In this document: positions 32,693 through 39,625 of the stretch, one piece after another
Layout: each line of letters opens with the position of its first letter
How positions within the stretch are numbered: position 1 is the first letter of the stretch
DNA from: a virus
Virus record (IMG/VR): IMGVR_UViG_3300036850_000045
Location: 1-48,918 of that record
DNA length: 48,918 nucleotides
Direction: 5' to 3' (one strand)
The notes under the pieces: generated by a model
What the model was told of the DNA's origin: nothing
The model's database searches: none
The model's input: the letters and a program-made list of their open reading frames with translations, nothing else
Made by a program: the position numbers and the translations under genes

Positions 32693-33618
32693 TGGGACAA
32701 ACGCAATATCTCTCCACCGATCCGAACGCGGGCGAATATCTATCGACCGATCCAAATGCGGGCAATGCAGGGTCGCGCGAGACTCCGCGCATTGGTGGCG
32801 GCGTCACGATTGGCGGACAAACTTACCCATCGAGCTACTTCGACACGCCAGATCCGTCAGGCACTTCGCTTGGCGCTTTGTTCAACGATCCGCGGGGCAC
32901 GATGCAGCGCATTGGCGCCAGCGTCAAAACCGACCTTCAGGATCCGAAGCTGTGGTTGGCCGCTGCCATGTCCTATCTTGGACCGAAGGCTGTTAGTGCA
33001 ATGCCGACGATTGCCCGCACCATGAAAGGGGTGGCAACGCCGCAGATGGCGAAGGACCTGGCGCAGGTCGCATTAGGCGAAGGACGCGTGACCGCTGGGG
33101 CGCGGATTGCCGAGCGTGTCTCGGGCGCGATGAAAGCCCGCAGCGAGGCGGCACCTTCCGCTCCACCAGAGGCCACATCGCCTCTTCGGCGGAATGATGT
33201 CCGTAGCGATCTGCTCAAACGGGCCGACAAAGCCATGACCGAGGCGGACGTGGCCCAGCGCGAGCGGTACGGCTACAACGTACTCAGAGAGATGGGGAAA
33301 GAGCCGGTCAGCGCGGCTGCCGCTTCACCAGCCGCAGAACCCGCCGCCGCGCCTCGTCCTCGAGTACCTGGCAAGCCATCTCCCAAGTCGAAAGCGGAAG
33401 CGTCACCGCTACCAGCGGATCTGAAGACGAAGCTGTCGAGTGCGGAGTTTCGGGAAGCGCAGCGAATGATTCAGCGCGGGATGGATCCCGAAGCGGCGCT
33501 CCGGTCGGTGTTGGGCCAGCGAGCGTTTGCGAAACGGTTTGGTCTGCCAGATGCCGAGAAGGTGCGCGTTTCCGTTTCCGACCGAAACGCCACGGGGCGA
33601 TGGCCAGAAGAACAATAA
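32692..33618 (+). CDS. Probable virion protein with duplicated YLSTDPNAG
   Basis: A protein of 308 residues. YLSTDPNAG occurs twice in a row at residues 6-24. It is followed by a glycine-rich stretch, a hydrophobic helix (LWLAAAMSYLGPKAVSAM) and a Pro/Ala linker leading to a helical end. Short repeated N-terminal peptides may be docking motifs. ATGA overlap with the preceding gene. No family recognised. Confidence 0.55.
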   Translation: MGQTQYLSTDPNAGEYLSTDPNAGNAGSRETPRIGGGVTIGGQTYPSSYFDTPDPSGTSLGALFNDPRGTMQRIGASVKTDLQDPKLWLAAAMSYLGPKAVSAMPTIARTMKGVATPQMAKDLAQVALGEGRVTAGARIAERVSGAMKARSEAAPSAPPEATSPLRRNDVRSDLLKRADKAMTEADVAQRERYGYNVLREMGKEPVSAAAASPAAEPAAAPRPRVPGKPSPKSKAEASPLPADLKTKLSSAEFREAQRMIQRGMDPEAALRSVLGQRAFAKRFGLPDAEKVRVSVSDRNATGRWPEEQ

Positions 33619-33670
33619 AGACGAACAGCGCGAAGGCGAAGACCGCCAACAGCACAGGATACCACGGGCC

Positions 33671-33988
33671 ATGACCACTCAGGGCACAGAAAACGATCGG
33701 CGACATAGCGAGCGACGCACTGGATACAACGGCGATCTGCCGATCTGGGCACGCGTCCTCTGGCGATACGGGATTCCCGGCTTCATTGCTCTCTATCTGG
33801 TCTACCAGGGCAGCCAAGGCTTCGGGTTGACACTCGACACGATCAGAGACGAGCAGCGTGTGCATGTCAGCGAGAACAGCTTCTACCTGCGACAACTCTG
33901 TGTGTTCACGGCGAAGGCCGCCGGCGCGGATCCAGCCGCGTGCATTATGCCTCCGCTGGCACAGCCCATCTCGGCGCGTCAGCCGTAA
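33671..33988 (+). CDS. Single-pass membrane protein, possible holin
   Basis: A protein of 105 residues. A charged N terminus precedes one membrane segment (residues 31-50, WRYGIPGFIALYLVYQGSQG), then comes a soluble domain. It lies 68 bp upstream of a peptidase of the lysis type, so a holin or antiholin-like role is possible. I chose the ATG at 33671; the open frame extends further upstream inside the previous gene. Confidence 0.5.
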   Translation: MTTQGTENDRRHSERRTGYNGDLPIWARVLWRYGIPGFIALYLVYQGSQGFGLTLDTIRDEQRVHVSENSFYLRQLCVFTAKAAGADPAACIMPPLAQPISARQP

Positions 33989-34056
33989 AATATTCCGGTG
34001 ACCACAACATGTAGTAGTCACGCTTGGCTAAAGATGCGATATCGTGTGAGTAAGCC

Positions 34057-34365
34057 GTGACTGAGCTGGCATGCAAGCCGGGCGTAACGCCGCCGATCCT
34101 CTGGATCGCCGCAGCGGTCTCGCGGCTCGCCCTTCCAGTGCAGCGCGTGGTCATCACGTCTGGGAATGATGGCAAGCACATGAAGGGCTCCAAGCACTAC
34201 ACCTACGCGGCCTTGGACTTCCGGACCAAAAACTTTCCGACCCGAGAGAGCAAGCGTGCGTTCGTGCGAGCGCTCCAGGCAGAGCTCGGCCCAGAGTACG
34301 ACGTGCTCTTAGAGGGGCTCGGCACAGCCAACGAACACATTCATGCCGAATGGGATCACAAATGA
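34057..34365 (+). CDS. M15-type peptidase, probable endolysin (L-alanyl-D-glutamate or D,D-peptidase)
   Basis: A protein of 102 residues. KHYTYAALDFR gives the H-(6)-D zinc-ligand motif and NEHIHAEWD the E-x-x-H part of the M15/hedgehog-type metallopeptidase site; the S-x-H variant is common in phage endolysins. It should cut peptide bonds in host cell-wall peptidoglycan. There is no signal peptide, so release would depend on a holin. GTG start at 34057. Confidence 0.78.
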   Translation: MTELACKPGVTPPILWIAAAVSRLALPVQRVVITSGNDGKHMKGSKHYTYAALDFRTKNFPTRESKRAFVRALQAELGPEYDVLLEGLGTANEHIHAEWDHK

Positions 34366-34538
34366 CTGAGACCGAACCGATGGTGCCGCTCGCGCTCCTC
34401 ACGGACGTGCTCACGCAACTGGCGGAGCTGAAAGCGACGACCGACTTGATCTTGCTGGCCGTGCAGGGCCTCGCGCTGACCCATCGCTGGACCGTGACGG
34501 ATGCCATCGGCCGCCCGATCACGTCGGCGCGCGGCTAG
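34362..34538 (+). CDS. Small protein in lysis region, unknown
   Basis: A protein of 58 residues with an amphipathic helix (LLTDVLTQLAELKATTDLILLAVQGL). It starts by ATGA overlap with the peptidase. It could be a spanin-like or accessory lysis component, but no lipobox or clear membrane segment is present. Confidence 0.5.
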   Translation: MTETEPMVPLALLTDVLTQLAELKATTDLILLAVQGLALTHRWTVTDAIGRPITSARG

Positions 34539-34548
34539 CGGAGTAGCC

Positions 34549-34770
34549 ATGCCGAAGGCGAGACCCAAGGCGCAGCGCACCGAACGGTTCTGCTCCAAAT
34601 GCGAAGACGTGAAACCGCTCGCGGAGTTCAGCGGTGACGGGTACTGCAAGGCGTGTCATCGCGCGTATACGAAACAGTGGTACGCGCAACGAAAGGTGCG
34701 GGCGTCCGCCAAGCGCATGATGGCGAAGCACCAGATATCACTGGAGCGGCTGGCAAAGCGGAGCGCATGA
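34549..34770 (+). CDS. Small zinc protein resembling the N terminus of phage endonuclease VII-type enzymes
   Basis: A protein of 73 residues: CSKCEDVKPLAEFSGDGYCKACHRAYTKQWY is the four-cysteine module found at the front of many phage recombination endonucleases, but the downstream catalytic part is missing. It is either a truncated remnant or a stand-alone zinc module. Basic helical tail. Confidence 0.6.
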   Translation: MPKARPKAQRTERFCSKCEDVKPLAEFSGDGYCKACHRAYTKQWYAQRKVRASAKRMMAKHQISLERLAKRSA

Positions 34771-34780
34771 GGACGCGACC

Positions 34781-35104
34781 ATGAAACGAATGGATATTGC
34801 GCGGTGTGTGCCGTGGGTGATGCTGACATGTGCCGCGGTCGGATTCGCCGTGGGAGGCGGGCAACAGCGGGAGCAGTATCCGGGGCAGTCATGGCACGCG
34901 ACTCCGCCGGATGGTTATTTCTGTACGAAGCATCCAAGCGCTGATGCCGACCATAAATGTGAATGCCTCAAGAAGTGCGTCCCTGAACTGGACGAAGATG
35001 GCAACCCCACCGGCAAGCAAGTCGTACAAGAGGATCCGAAATGCTCGGTTCGTTGCCATCCTGATCATTGTGCGTGCGAAGTGAAGTGTGCGGAGACGGA
35101 ATGA
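34781..35104 (+). CDS. Secreted cysteine-rich protein
   Basis: A protein of 107 residues. An N-terminal hydrophobic stretch after basic residues (CVPWVMLTCAAVGFAVGG) looks like a signal sequence or anchor. The exported part has ten cysteines (FCTKH, CECLKKC, CSVRCHPDHCACEVKC), many in C-x-C or C-x-x-x-C spacing with His, suggesting disulfides or metal binding in the periplasm. No family recognised. ATG coupled to the next gene by ATGA. Confidence 0.6.
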   Translation: MKRMDIARCVPWVMLTCAAVGFAVGGGQQREQYPGQSWHATPPDGYFCTKHPSADADHKCECLKKCVPELDEDGNPTGKQVVQEDPKCSVRCHPDHCACEVKCAETE

Positions 35105-35280
35105 TCGCTCCGCCCAAGGCCTGCCCGAAGTGTGCCTCCAAGGACGGCTGGGAAGCGCCGCGCTATCAGGTCGGCAGCATTGACGGCTCGAATCTCCGCA
35201 CCGAATGGCTCGAAGTGCTATGTCGCACCTGTCGCTATCCGCTGATGGTCCCCTGCGCGGATGCGGAAGCCGAGACGTGA
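35101..35280 (+). CDS. Small zinc-ribbon protein
   Basis: A protein of 59 residues with CPKC near residue 9 and CRTC near residue 44, the two knuckles of a zinc ribbon, separated by a beta segment. ATGA overlap upstream, GTGA overlap downstream. Likely nucleic-acid or protein binding. Confidence 0.6.
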   Translation: MIAPPKACPKCASKDGWEAPRYQVGSIDGSNLRTEWLEVLCRTCRYPLMVPCADAEAET

Positions 35281-35480
35281 TCATCGTGGGCCGCATCCTC
35301 CTCTGTCGCCGTTGTAGTCATTGGTATCAAGTGGTTCAACAACAGATTCCTGACATCTGCCCGCATTGCGAAGCTAGCGCGAGCTGGACGACTGACCCAG
35401 ATCCTGAGAAGCCCTACCGCCTGAGTTGGAACGATCGTAAGTTCCTGACATCCATTCGTGTCGCGGACGATGACACATGA
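35277..35480 (+). CDS. Small zinc-ribbon protein
   Basis: A protein of 67 residues with CRRC near residue 9 and CPHC near residue 26, a compact zinc ribbon, then an acidic end. GTG start overlaps the preceding stop. Paired with the zinc-ribbon gene just before it. Confidence 0.58.
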   Translation: MIIVGRILLCRRCSHWYQVVQQQIPDICPHCEASASWTTDPDPEKPYRLSWNDRKFLTSIRVADDDT

Positions 35481-35560
35481 AACAGACCGATCCGGTCTCA
35501 GCTGTCATTGTGTGCCTATTCATCGCGCTACTGGTAGGCGTACTGGCGGGCTGGTGGTGA
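35477..35560 (+). CDS. Micro membrane protein (27 aa)
   Basis: A 27-residue frame with one membrane segment (AVIVCLFIALLVGVLAGWW), coupled to the previous gene by ATGA. Too short for function prediction; typical of small phage membrane peptides. Confidence 0.45.
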   Translation: MKQTDPVSAVIVCLFIALLVGVLAGWW

Positions 35561-35605
35561 GGACAAACCGTCGGGAGTTACGTACAAGTCCAGACATTCT
35601 GCGCC

Positions 35606-36100
35606 ATGCCCATTGACCCGAACAGGTTGTGTGAGTGCCATGGCGAGCCGATGTATGTCGGTGGCGACAGATATCATCGTTGCGTGGTCGCACGGCGCGC
35701 CCGCTTGCGACGCTACAACGCTACGGAAAAGGCCAGCGCCGTCCAGAAGCGCTACTGCGCATCGAAACATGGGCGCGCGGTCAGGAAACGCTACCGCGAA
35801 TCTGAGAATGGGAACGCGCGTAGTGTCTACATCGGCAGTGACTATCGCGGTCGTGCACCATCTATGGAACTCGCCAAACAAGTCAACGATCACATCAGGA
35901 GACGGCTAAGTGAGTTTAAGCAGGGACAGCAGGCAAGAGCGGAAACTGAAAGCGATCCGCTACGCGCAGTTTCGGCTGAAGCAGCGGCTGGAGATGATCG
36001 ATTGGATGGAAGACACCCTACAGCCGGAAGTGGAAGCGCTCAAATCGGGCAAGAGCGTGCTCGGATTACCCGAGGGCGTGGCATTCGATATCCAGATTGA
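35606..36100 (+). CDS. Zinc/basic protein, 3' part doubtful
   Basis: The first 100 residues look real: a CECH(G)-type N terminus and a repetitive basic region (RRYNATEKASAVQKRYCASK), in an arrangement seen in small DNA-binding phage proteins. The last ~60 residues turn into a Gly/Arg-rich sequence typical of a non-coding frame and overlap the next gene for 190 bp. A frameshift near 35900, or true overlap, could explain this. Confidence 0.4.
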   Translation: MPIDPNRLCECHGEPMYVGGDRYHRCVVARRARLRRYNATEKASAVQKRYCASKHGRAVRKRYRESENGNARSVYIGSDYRGRAPSMELAKQVNDHIRRRLSEFKQGQQARAETESDPLRAVSAEAAAGDDRLDGRHPTAGSGSAQIGQERARITRGRGIRYPD

Positions 36101-36137
36101 AGATCATTCTCCGGCCCAAACGTCAGAGCCCAGCTGA
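35910..36137 (+). CDS. Helical protein, unknown
   Basis: A protein of 75 residues, basic and helical at the start (RQERKLKAIRYAQFRLKQRLEM), then acidic. GTG start 35910 has a good site (aggaga, 35898-35903). Reads as a normal protein, unlike the frame it overlaps. Confidence 0.55.
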   Translation: MSLSRDSRQERKLKAIRYAQFRLKQRLEMIDWMEDTLQPEVEALKSGKSVLGLPEGVAFDIQIEDHSPAQTSEPS

Positions 36138-36756
36138 GTCGCTGACGATCGCGCCGTGTCCAATTCGGGTACAAACGCGCCCATTGCTGGTATTGGACTT
36201 TGACATTGAGAATCGGCCGCTGACCTATTTGGGCTCCGATTTCACAACCGCCGAGGTAACGGCAATCGCGTGGGCCTGGACAGATCGGCCGGAAGACGTG
36301 ACGGTGTATCTGCTTGGCGAGCACGAATTGTCATATATCCTCAAACGATTCGTGGATGCATACCAGCAGGCAGATCTCGTGACTGGACACTACATCAAGG
36401 GTCACGATCTCCCAATGATCAACGGCGCGCTCATGGAGTGCCAGATGGCGCCCTTGCCTGATAAGCTGGTCCAAGATACCAAAGTCGACCTGATGCGCCT
36501 GAAAGGGCTGAGCCGATCACAAGAAAGTCTCGGGGCAATGTTCCGGCTTGAGCAGCAGAAAGTTGTGATGAACCAAAGTAAATGGCGCGCCGCGAATCGG
36601 TTAACACCAGAGGGCTTGGCGGAAGTGCGGGCGCGGGTCGTTGGTGACGTGCAGCAGCACATCGCGCTCCGGCAAGAACTGTTGGCGCTCGGCTATCTCG
36701 CCCCTCCGACAATTTGGCGGTCTGGGGTTACCCAGGCGGAGCCTTACGCGCCATGA
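36097..36756 (+). CDS. DEDD-family 3'-5' exonuclease
   Basis: A protein of up to 219 residues. LLVLDFDIENRPL carries the D-x-E of Exo I, TGHYIKGHDLPMINGAL the Exo II aspartate, and DVQQHIALRQEL the late Exo III-type aspartate, as in predicted PolB-related exonucleases. It should remove nucleotides from DNA 3' ends, perhaps for proof-reading or end trimming. The TTG at 36097 overlaps two upstream frames and has no clear ribosome-binding site; the true start may lie a little downstream. Confidence 0.7.
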   Translation: MKIILRPKRQSPAESLTIAPCPIRVQTRPLLVLDFDIENRPLTYLGSDFTTAEVTAIAWAWTDRPEDVTVYLLGEHELSYILKRFVDAYQQADLVTGHYIKGHDLPMINGALMECQMAPLPDKLVQDTKVDLMRLKGLSRSQESLGAMFRLEQQKVVMNQSKWRAANRLTPEGLAEVRARVVGDVQQHIALRQELLALGYLAPPTIWRSGVTQAEPYAP

Positions 36757-36860
36757 TCGCGCTCGCAGTAGTCGCATGGTTCGCGATCGTGGCATGGGCG
36801 TGTTGGCGGATCTTCGGTGCCCGCGCGCGGGCCGAACTCCGCCATCCATTTCAGTTGTAA
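36753..36860 (+). CDS. Micro membrane protein (35 aa)
   Basis: A 35-residue frame: membrane helix (IALAVVAWFAIVAWACW) followed by a basic tail. ATGA overlap with the exonuclease stop. Probably an inner-membrane peptide of unknown role. Confidence 0.45.
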   Translation: MIALAVVAWFAIVAWACWRIFGARARAELRHPFQL

Positions 36861-36872
36861 AAAGGGGGCTGC

Positions 36873-37121
36873 ATGAACGCGCCACTCGTCAAGGTGATCT
36901 GGGACGATGCCGAAGATGCCGCCAGTACATGGTATGGCTCCGATGACATCGCCGAATTCAGCGAGGCGATCACGCTTGTCATCAGTGTCGGTTTCAAGGT
37001 CAGCGAGACGGCCAAATATGTGACGTTGGCTGCTGACTGGGTGGCTGGGTTAGAGCAATTCGGCCGCATTACAAAAATCCCGCGCGGTGTCATTGTCTCG
37101 ATTGAGGAGTTCACGGCGTAA
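36873..37121 (+). CDS. Small alpha/beta protein, unknown
   Basis: A protein of 82 residues with an acidic N terminus and alternating strands. ATG follows an aaaaaggggg ribosome-binding stretch. Its stop overlaps the next start. No family recognised. Confidence 0.5.
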   Translation: MNAPLVKVIWDDAEDAASTWYGSDDIAEFSEAITLVISVGFKVSETAKYVTLAADWVAGLEQFGRITKIPRGVIVSIEEFTA

Positions 37122-37444
37122 TGGCGTTCGACATTAAGGATAGCGGGCAGCGGCAGCAGTTCTCTGGCGGCATGGTGCGCGACGTGACCGACGGCAAGAT
37201 TGATTACTCGCTCGTCTTCGATGGGCCAATGTTTGATCGATGGGCGGCCCATCTCGACAAAGGCGCGACGAAATACGACAAGCGAAATTGGATGAAAGCG
37301 GCAGGCGACGAGGAGCGTGAGCGGTTCCGCGAATCCGCGCTAAGACATTTCCTGCAATGGTTCCGCGGCGAGACCGACGAGGACCATGCGGCGGCTGTGT
37401 TCTTTAATATTAATGGCGTGGAATTCCTCAAAGAGAAGCCGTGA
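37121..37444 (+). CDS. dATP/dGTP diphosphohydrolase N-terminal domain-like protein (MazG-related)
   Basis: A protein of 107 residues. KGATKYDKRNWMKA followed by ALRHFLQWFRGETDEDHAAAVFFNI matches the phage family annotated as dATP/dGTP diphosphohydrolase N-terminal domain. The helical metal-binding signature E-(3)-D-H lies in GETDEDHAAA. Such all-alpha NTP hydrolases trim purine dNTP pools or hydrolyse modified nucleotides. There is no sign of a Z-genome pathway (no PurZ or DatZ) in the window, so general pool control is more likely. Confidence 0.78.
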   Translation: MAFDIKDSGQRQQFSGGMVRDVTDGKIDYSLVFDGPMFDRWAAHLDKGATKYDKRNWMKAAGDEERERFRESALRHFLQWFRGETDEDHAAAVFFNINGVEFLKEKP

Positions 37445-37692
37445 AACCACAGCTCGCCATCTTCCTGCGGGGCTTCACGATCGTCGCGCTCACCGCAACC
37501 AATGTGGGGCAGGTGGCGGGCCAGCACTGGGTCGGCGCGTTTATGGTGGGCTTCGCAATCAGCTTCGTGTGGTTTGCGAATTCGCGCTGTGCGGCGCGCA
37601 CTGATGCCGTTGGCGCGCGGGAATGCTACGCGCTCGGTGCGGCCTGCGGCACCGTGGCCGGCATGTTGGCGGTCAAGGTGGTGTACGGGTGA
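37441..37692 (+). CDS. Small multi-pass membrane protein
   Basis: A protein of 83 residues with two or three membrane segments (FTIVALTATNVGQ, VGAFMVGFAISFVWFA, ALGAACGTVAGMLAV). GTG start overlaps the preceding stop. It could be a holin-like or host-membrane modifier; no family recognised. Confidence 0.5.
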   Translation: MKPQLAIFLRGFTIVALTATNVGQVAGQHWVGAFMVGFAISFVWFANSRCAARTDAVGARECYALGAACGTVAGMLAVKVVYG

Positions 37693-38060
37693 GAGCACAT
37701 TTGGCGGCCACGATCTTCGTCACGATGTGGGCCATCTTCTATCTGATGCACATTGTGCAGGCGGCACCCAAGTCCATCGCGATCAGTGTCTCGCCGCGCT
37801 TGGCGTTTGCGCCGGCGAATCTGTCGATTCAAGTGCGCGTGCATCCCTCGCCAGATGATCGGTGGATTGATGTACAGACCGATGGCGGCGACTTCGCACG
37901 GCGCTCGGCGTGGTCAATCGAACCCTCGCGCACGTTGTACCGGGTCGACTGGAGGGCGGTTCCCGCCGGGGATTACGCCATTGTGGCGAGACTCGGCCAC
38001 GGCGATGTCATCAGCGGATCGGATCGGGTCTCGGTGCAATTGATGGGCGCGGAACAATGA
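37689..38060 (+). CDS. Exported Ig-like protein, unknown
   Basis: A protein of 123 residues. N-terminal hydrophobic segment (TIFVTMWAIFYLMHIV) as signal or anchor, then a beta-sandwich-like domain (ISVSPRLAFAPANLSIQVRVHP, GDYAIVARLGHGD) typical of Ig-like surface domains. GTG start at 37689 overlaps the previous stop. Possibly a periplasmic or cell-surface exclusion factor. Confidence 0.5.
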   Translation: MRAHLAATIFVTMWAIFYLMHIVQAAPKSIAISVSPRLAFAPANLSIQVRVHPSPDDRWIDVQTDGGDFARRSAWSIEPSRTLYRVDWRAVPAGDYAIVARLGHGDVISGSDRVSVQLMGAEQ

Positions 38061-38146
38061 AGGGCTCTCTGTGCCTTCGTCTGAAGGCGGGTGCGTTGCC
38101 ACGGAGAATCGCACCCATCAGAGAGCCGCTGGGAAGTCTAGCATGA
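38057..38146 (+). CDS. Micro-protein (29 aa) coupled to both neighbours
   Basis: A 29-codon frame that starts at an ATGA overlapping the upstream stop and ends in an ATGA overlapping the downstream start, so it exactly fills the gap. The product is basic. The same stretch folds into a strong three-way junction (38063-38127), so the conserved element may be RNA, protein or both. Confidence 0.4.
   Translation: MKGSLCLRLKAGALPRRIAPIREPLGSLA
38063..38127 (+). ncRNA. Candidate three-way-junction RNA element
   Basis: The closing helix GGCTCTCTG (38063-38071) with CAGAGAGCC (38119-38127) encloses two hairpins: GCCTTC-GTCT-GAAGGC (38073-38088) and GGGTGCG (38089-38095) with CGCACCC (38110-38116) around a 14-nt loop. 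That is 22 perfect pairs with only one and two bases unpaired at the junction. It lies inside the 29-codon frame. No known riboswitch or ribozyme core matched. Confidence 0.45.
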
Positions 38147-38349
38147 CCTTCCTCGAATCAGGCTGCGCAGAACGCGTCAAGGGCGGCTGGCATCTGGGCG
38201 GCCTGCTGTTCGCGGGCGGGGCAGCCCTCTACAACATCGGGGCCTTGCTCCAGCGACGCGAAACGCACCTTGCGGTCAATACCCTTGTCTATAGCGCCCT
38301 GACGATCTTCGAGTTGCGGAAGGTGACGCACCACTTCCGCGACTGCTAG
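38143..38349 (+). CDS. Small membrane protein, unknown
   Basis: A protein of 68 residues with a Gly-rich hydrophobic segment (WHLGGLLFAGGAALYNIGALL) and a second weaker one. ATG 38143 is coupled to the micro-frame. Last + gene before the minus-strand lysogeny block; its stop overlaps the convergent gene by 4 bp. Confidence 0.5.
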   Translation: MTFLESGCAERVKGGWHLGGLLFAGGAALYNIGALLQRRETHLAVNTLVYSALTIFELRKVTHHFRDC

Positions 38350-38465
38350 AGCGGCACAGGCCCAATCAGCCACAACCCGAGCAGGGCCAAGACAAAGACA
38401 CTGCCCCAACTGATGAAGATCCACATCAGCGAGGGCGGCTCACGGTCCACAAGTCTCACAGGCAT
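38346..38465 (-). CDS. Small single-pass membrane protein (39 aa), minus strand
   Basis: A 39-residue frame, charged N terminus then one membrane segment (IFISWGSVFVLALLGLWLIG). It begins 3 bp after the lipoprotein stop on the same strand and ends 4 bp into the convergent gene. With the lipoprotein it would place two products in the envelope of a lysogen. Confidence 0.5.
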   Translation of the reverse strand: MPVRLVDREPPSLMWIFISWGSVFVLALLGLWLIGPVPL

Positions 38466-38468
38466 TGC

Positions 38469-38846
38469 TCACAGGCCGCGCCAAGTCCAGCCGTTGATAT
38501 AACCGCGGCTGTCGATGTGGAACATGCGATACGCTGTATATCCAGTCACTTGCGCTGGCGTGTAGACCGTGCGGCTCGTGGCCGTGCCCCAAATCAGAGC
38601 GTCGTAGGCTGTCGCATTAAAAGTCGTCGTCGTGCGTGCGGTGCCAGGCGCGACCCAGGCGCGACCGGCTGCGTAAACCAAGATTCTGCCGTCGGCCCCA
38701 TCATCAAAGACTTGTTGGGGAGGCCCCCATCGCATGATGAGCTGCGCATAGTGCTGGCCTTCCCATGAGCGCATCGTGCTGTTGACGGTGGCGCATCCGG
38801 AGAAAGCGAGGGCGGCGAGCAAGAGAACGACAAGTTTCAGTTTCAA
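38469..38846 (-). CDS. Outer-membrane lipoprotein, SmpA/OmlA-like
   Basis: A protein of 125 residues. The signal peptide with lipobox LAFSGC (Cys at residue 18) marks a lipoprotein. The mature part has LIMRWGPPQQVFDDGADGRILVYA and a late FHIDSRGYINGWTW, like the small SmpA/OmlA-type fold of many Gram-negative lipoproteins. TTG start lies 8 bp after a gaggagg site and overlaps the upstream 28-codon frame (TTGA). It lies next to the repressor on the same strand, so expression in the lysogen and a surface or exclusion role are plausible. Confidence 0.78.
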   Translation of the reverse strand: MKLKLVVLLLAALAFSGCATVNSTMRSWEGQHYAQLIMRWGPPQQVFDDGADGRILVYAAGRAWVAPGTARTTTTFNATAYDALIWGTATSRTVYTPAQVTGYTAYRMFHIDSRGYINGWTWRGL

Positions 38847-38929
38847 GCGTAATCCTCCTCATCGTCGCCGCGCGTTTCGGGGTCGAACCAGCGATGCCAG
38901 AAGTTCGCCAAGTATTCAATCAAGTCCAT
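38843..38929 (-). CDS. Small acidic protein (28 aa), minus strand
   Basis: A 28-codon frame with aromatic N-terminal half (LIEYLANFWHRWF) and acidic end, preceded by a good ggagg site. Its 3' end overlaps the lipoprotein start, so the pair is translationally coupled. Downstream of the repressor on the same strand. Confidence 0.5.
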   Translation of the reverse strand: MDLIEYLANFWHRWFDPETRGDDEEDYA

Positions 38930-38996
38930 CAGCGCCTCCACTTGGGAAGTATACGCGCATCGTCAAGGGAGAATGGCTCACGCGCCTTTGATGGCT

Positions 38997-39548
38997 TTAA
39001 GCGTCACGGTTAGGAGCATCTGGTCCACGAGCGCGTTTACGACGTGGACGTGGTTTGGGCTCAGCCGGCCGAGTTCGTGGATCTTGTCGCCGAGCGTCCG
39101 GTGGGGCCAACAGACTGTTCGCACGCGCGGCAAAGTCGGCGACGAGTGCTTGGATCTCCGCGGTGATGTCCGCCGCCGATTTCGCTGCTGTCGTTTCATG
39201 CTGTTCCCTGGGGCCAATAGAGTCACGCAAAACAATCATGCGTTCTGCATGTCCGATCCGCCGCTCCCGCCCTTTGCGGCGGTCTGCGCGACGACGCCGC
39301 TCTGTCAGTGCGCTAATACCGGGCTGAAATAATTGGTAGACACCGATACCTAAAAAGTCAGCGACCCGATCAAAATCGTCAATGTGCATCGGGCGCTTGC
39401 CGGCCAGTATCTTGTTGATCCAGGACGACTTCTTCCGACACCAGACGGCTAGGGCTGTTTGATTTTCTCCGCGAGCTATGAGGCACGCATGAATATTTCG
39501 TGCCAGCAAGAGGCGCGCGCGCATCGTCTGCATGCCATTGTCTATCAT
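38997..39548 (-). CDS. XRE-family repressor (CI-like), minus strand
   Basis: A protein of 183 residues (178 from the second ATG at 39533). The N-terminal HTH reads NQTALAVWCRKKSSWINKILAGKRPMHIDDFDRVADFLG. The C terminus is basic, Pro/Arg-rich and lacks a LexA/CI-type peptidase domain, so induction by RecA cleavage is unlikely. A -10-like TATGAT at 39550-39545 overlaps the first ATG, favouring the start at 39533. It is divergent from the small Cro-like gene. Confidence 0.75.
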   Translation of the reverse strand: MIDNGMQTMRARLLLARNIHACLIARGENQTALAVWCRKKSSWINKILAGKRPMHIDDFDRVADFLGIGVYQLFQPGISALTERRRRADRRKGRERRIGHAERMIVLRDSIGPREQHETTAAKSAADITAEIQALVADFAARANSLLAPPDARRQDPRTRPAEPKPRPRRKRARGPDAPNRDA

Positions 39549-39558
39549 AGGTTGTTGT

Positions 39559-39569
39559 GGCGGTCCGCC
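39559..39569. promoter_or_regulatory. Operator-like palindrome 1 (GGCGGTCCGCC)
   Basis: A perfect 5-1-5 palindrome midway between the divergent starts, matching in length and end bases (GGC...GCC) the second palindrome at 39603. Likely bound by one of the two XRE proteins. Confidence 0.5.
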
Positions 39570-39590
39570 CTCAGATTACAAATTAAGTGC

Positions 39591-39619
39591 TTGACACGCT
39601 GTGGCTAATAGCCTATCTT
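39591..39619 (+). promoter_or_regulatory. Sigma-70 promoter predicting a leaderless mRNA
   Basis: TTGACA (39591-39596), 17-bp spacer, TATCTT (39614-39619). The expected start point is 39626, exactly the A of the ATG of the Cro-like gene. Leaderless transcripts are known for lambda cI from PRM. Confidence 0.75.
39603..39613. promoter_or_regulatory. Operator-like palindrome 2 (GGCTAATAGCC), inside the promoter spacer
   Basis: A perfect 5-1-5 palindrome filling the last 11 bp of the spacer and abutting the -10. A protein bound here would block RNA polymerase. Confidence 0.55.
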
Positions 39620-39625
39620 CTACAC

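Noticed and set aside
35613-35909. 98-codon frame overlapping the basic zinc protein
   Set aside because: It covers the same DNA as the protein-like frame at 35606 in another frame and has no motif or ribosome-binding site.
37121-37444. Evidence of a Z-genome (2-aminoadenine) pathway
   Set aside because: A dATP/dGTP diphosphohydrolase-like domain is present, but PurZ, DatZ and a DpoZ-type polymerase are not.
38063-38127. Hammerhead ribozyme
   Set aside because: Three helices meet, but the unpaired core bases of the hammerhead (CUGAUGA, GAAA) are absent and the linkers are too short.
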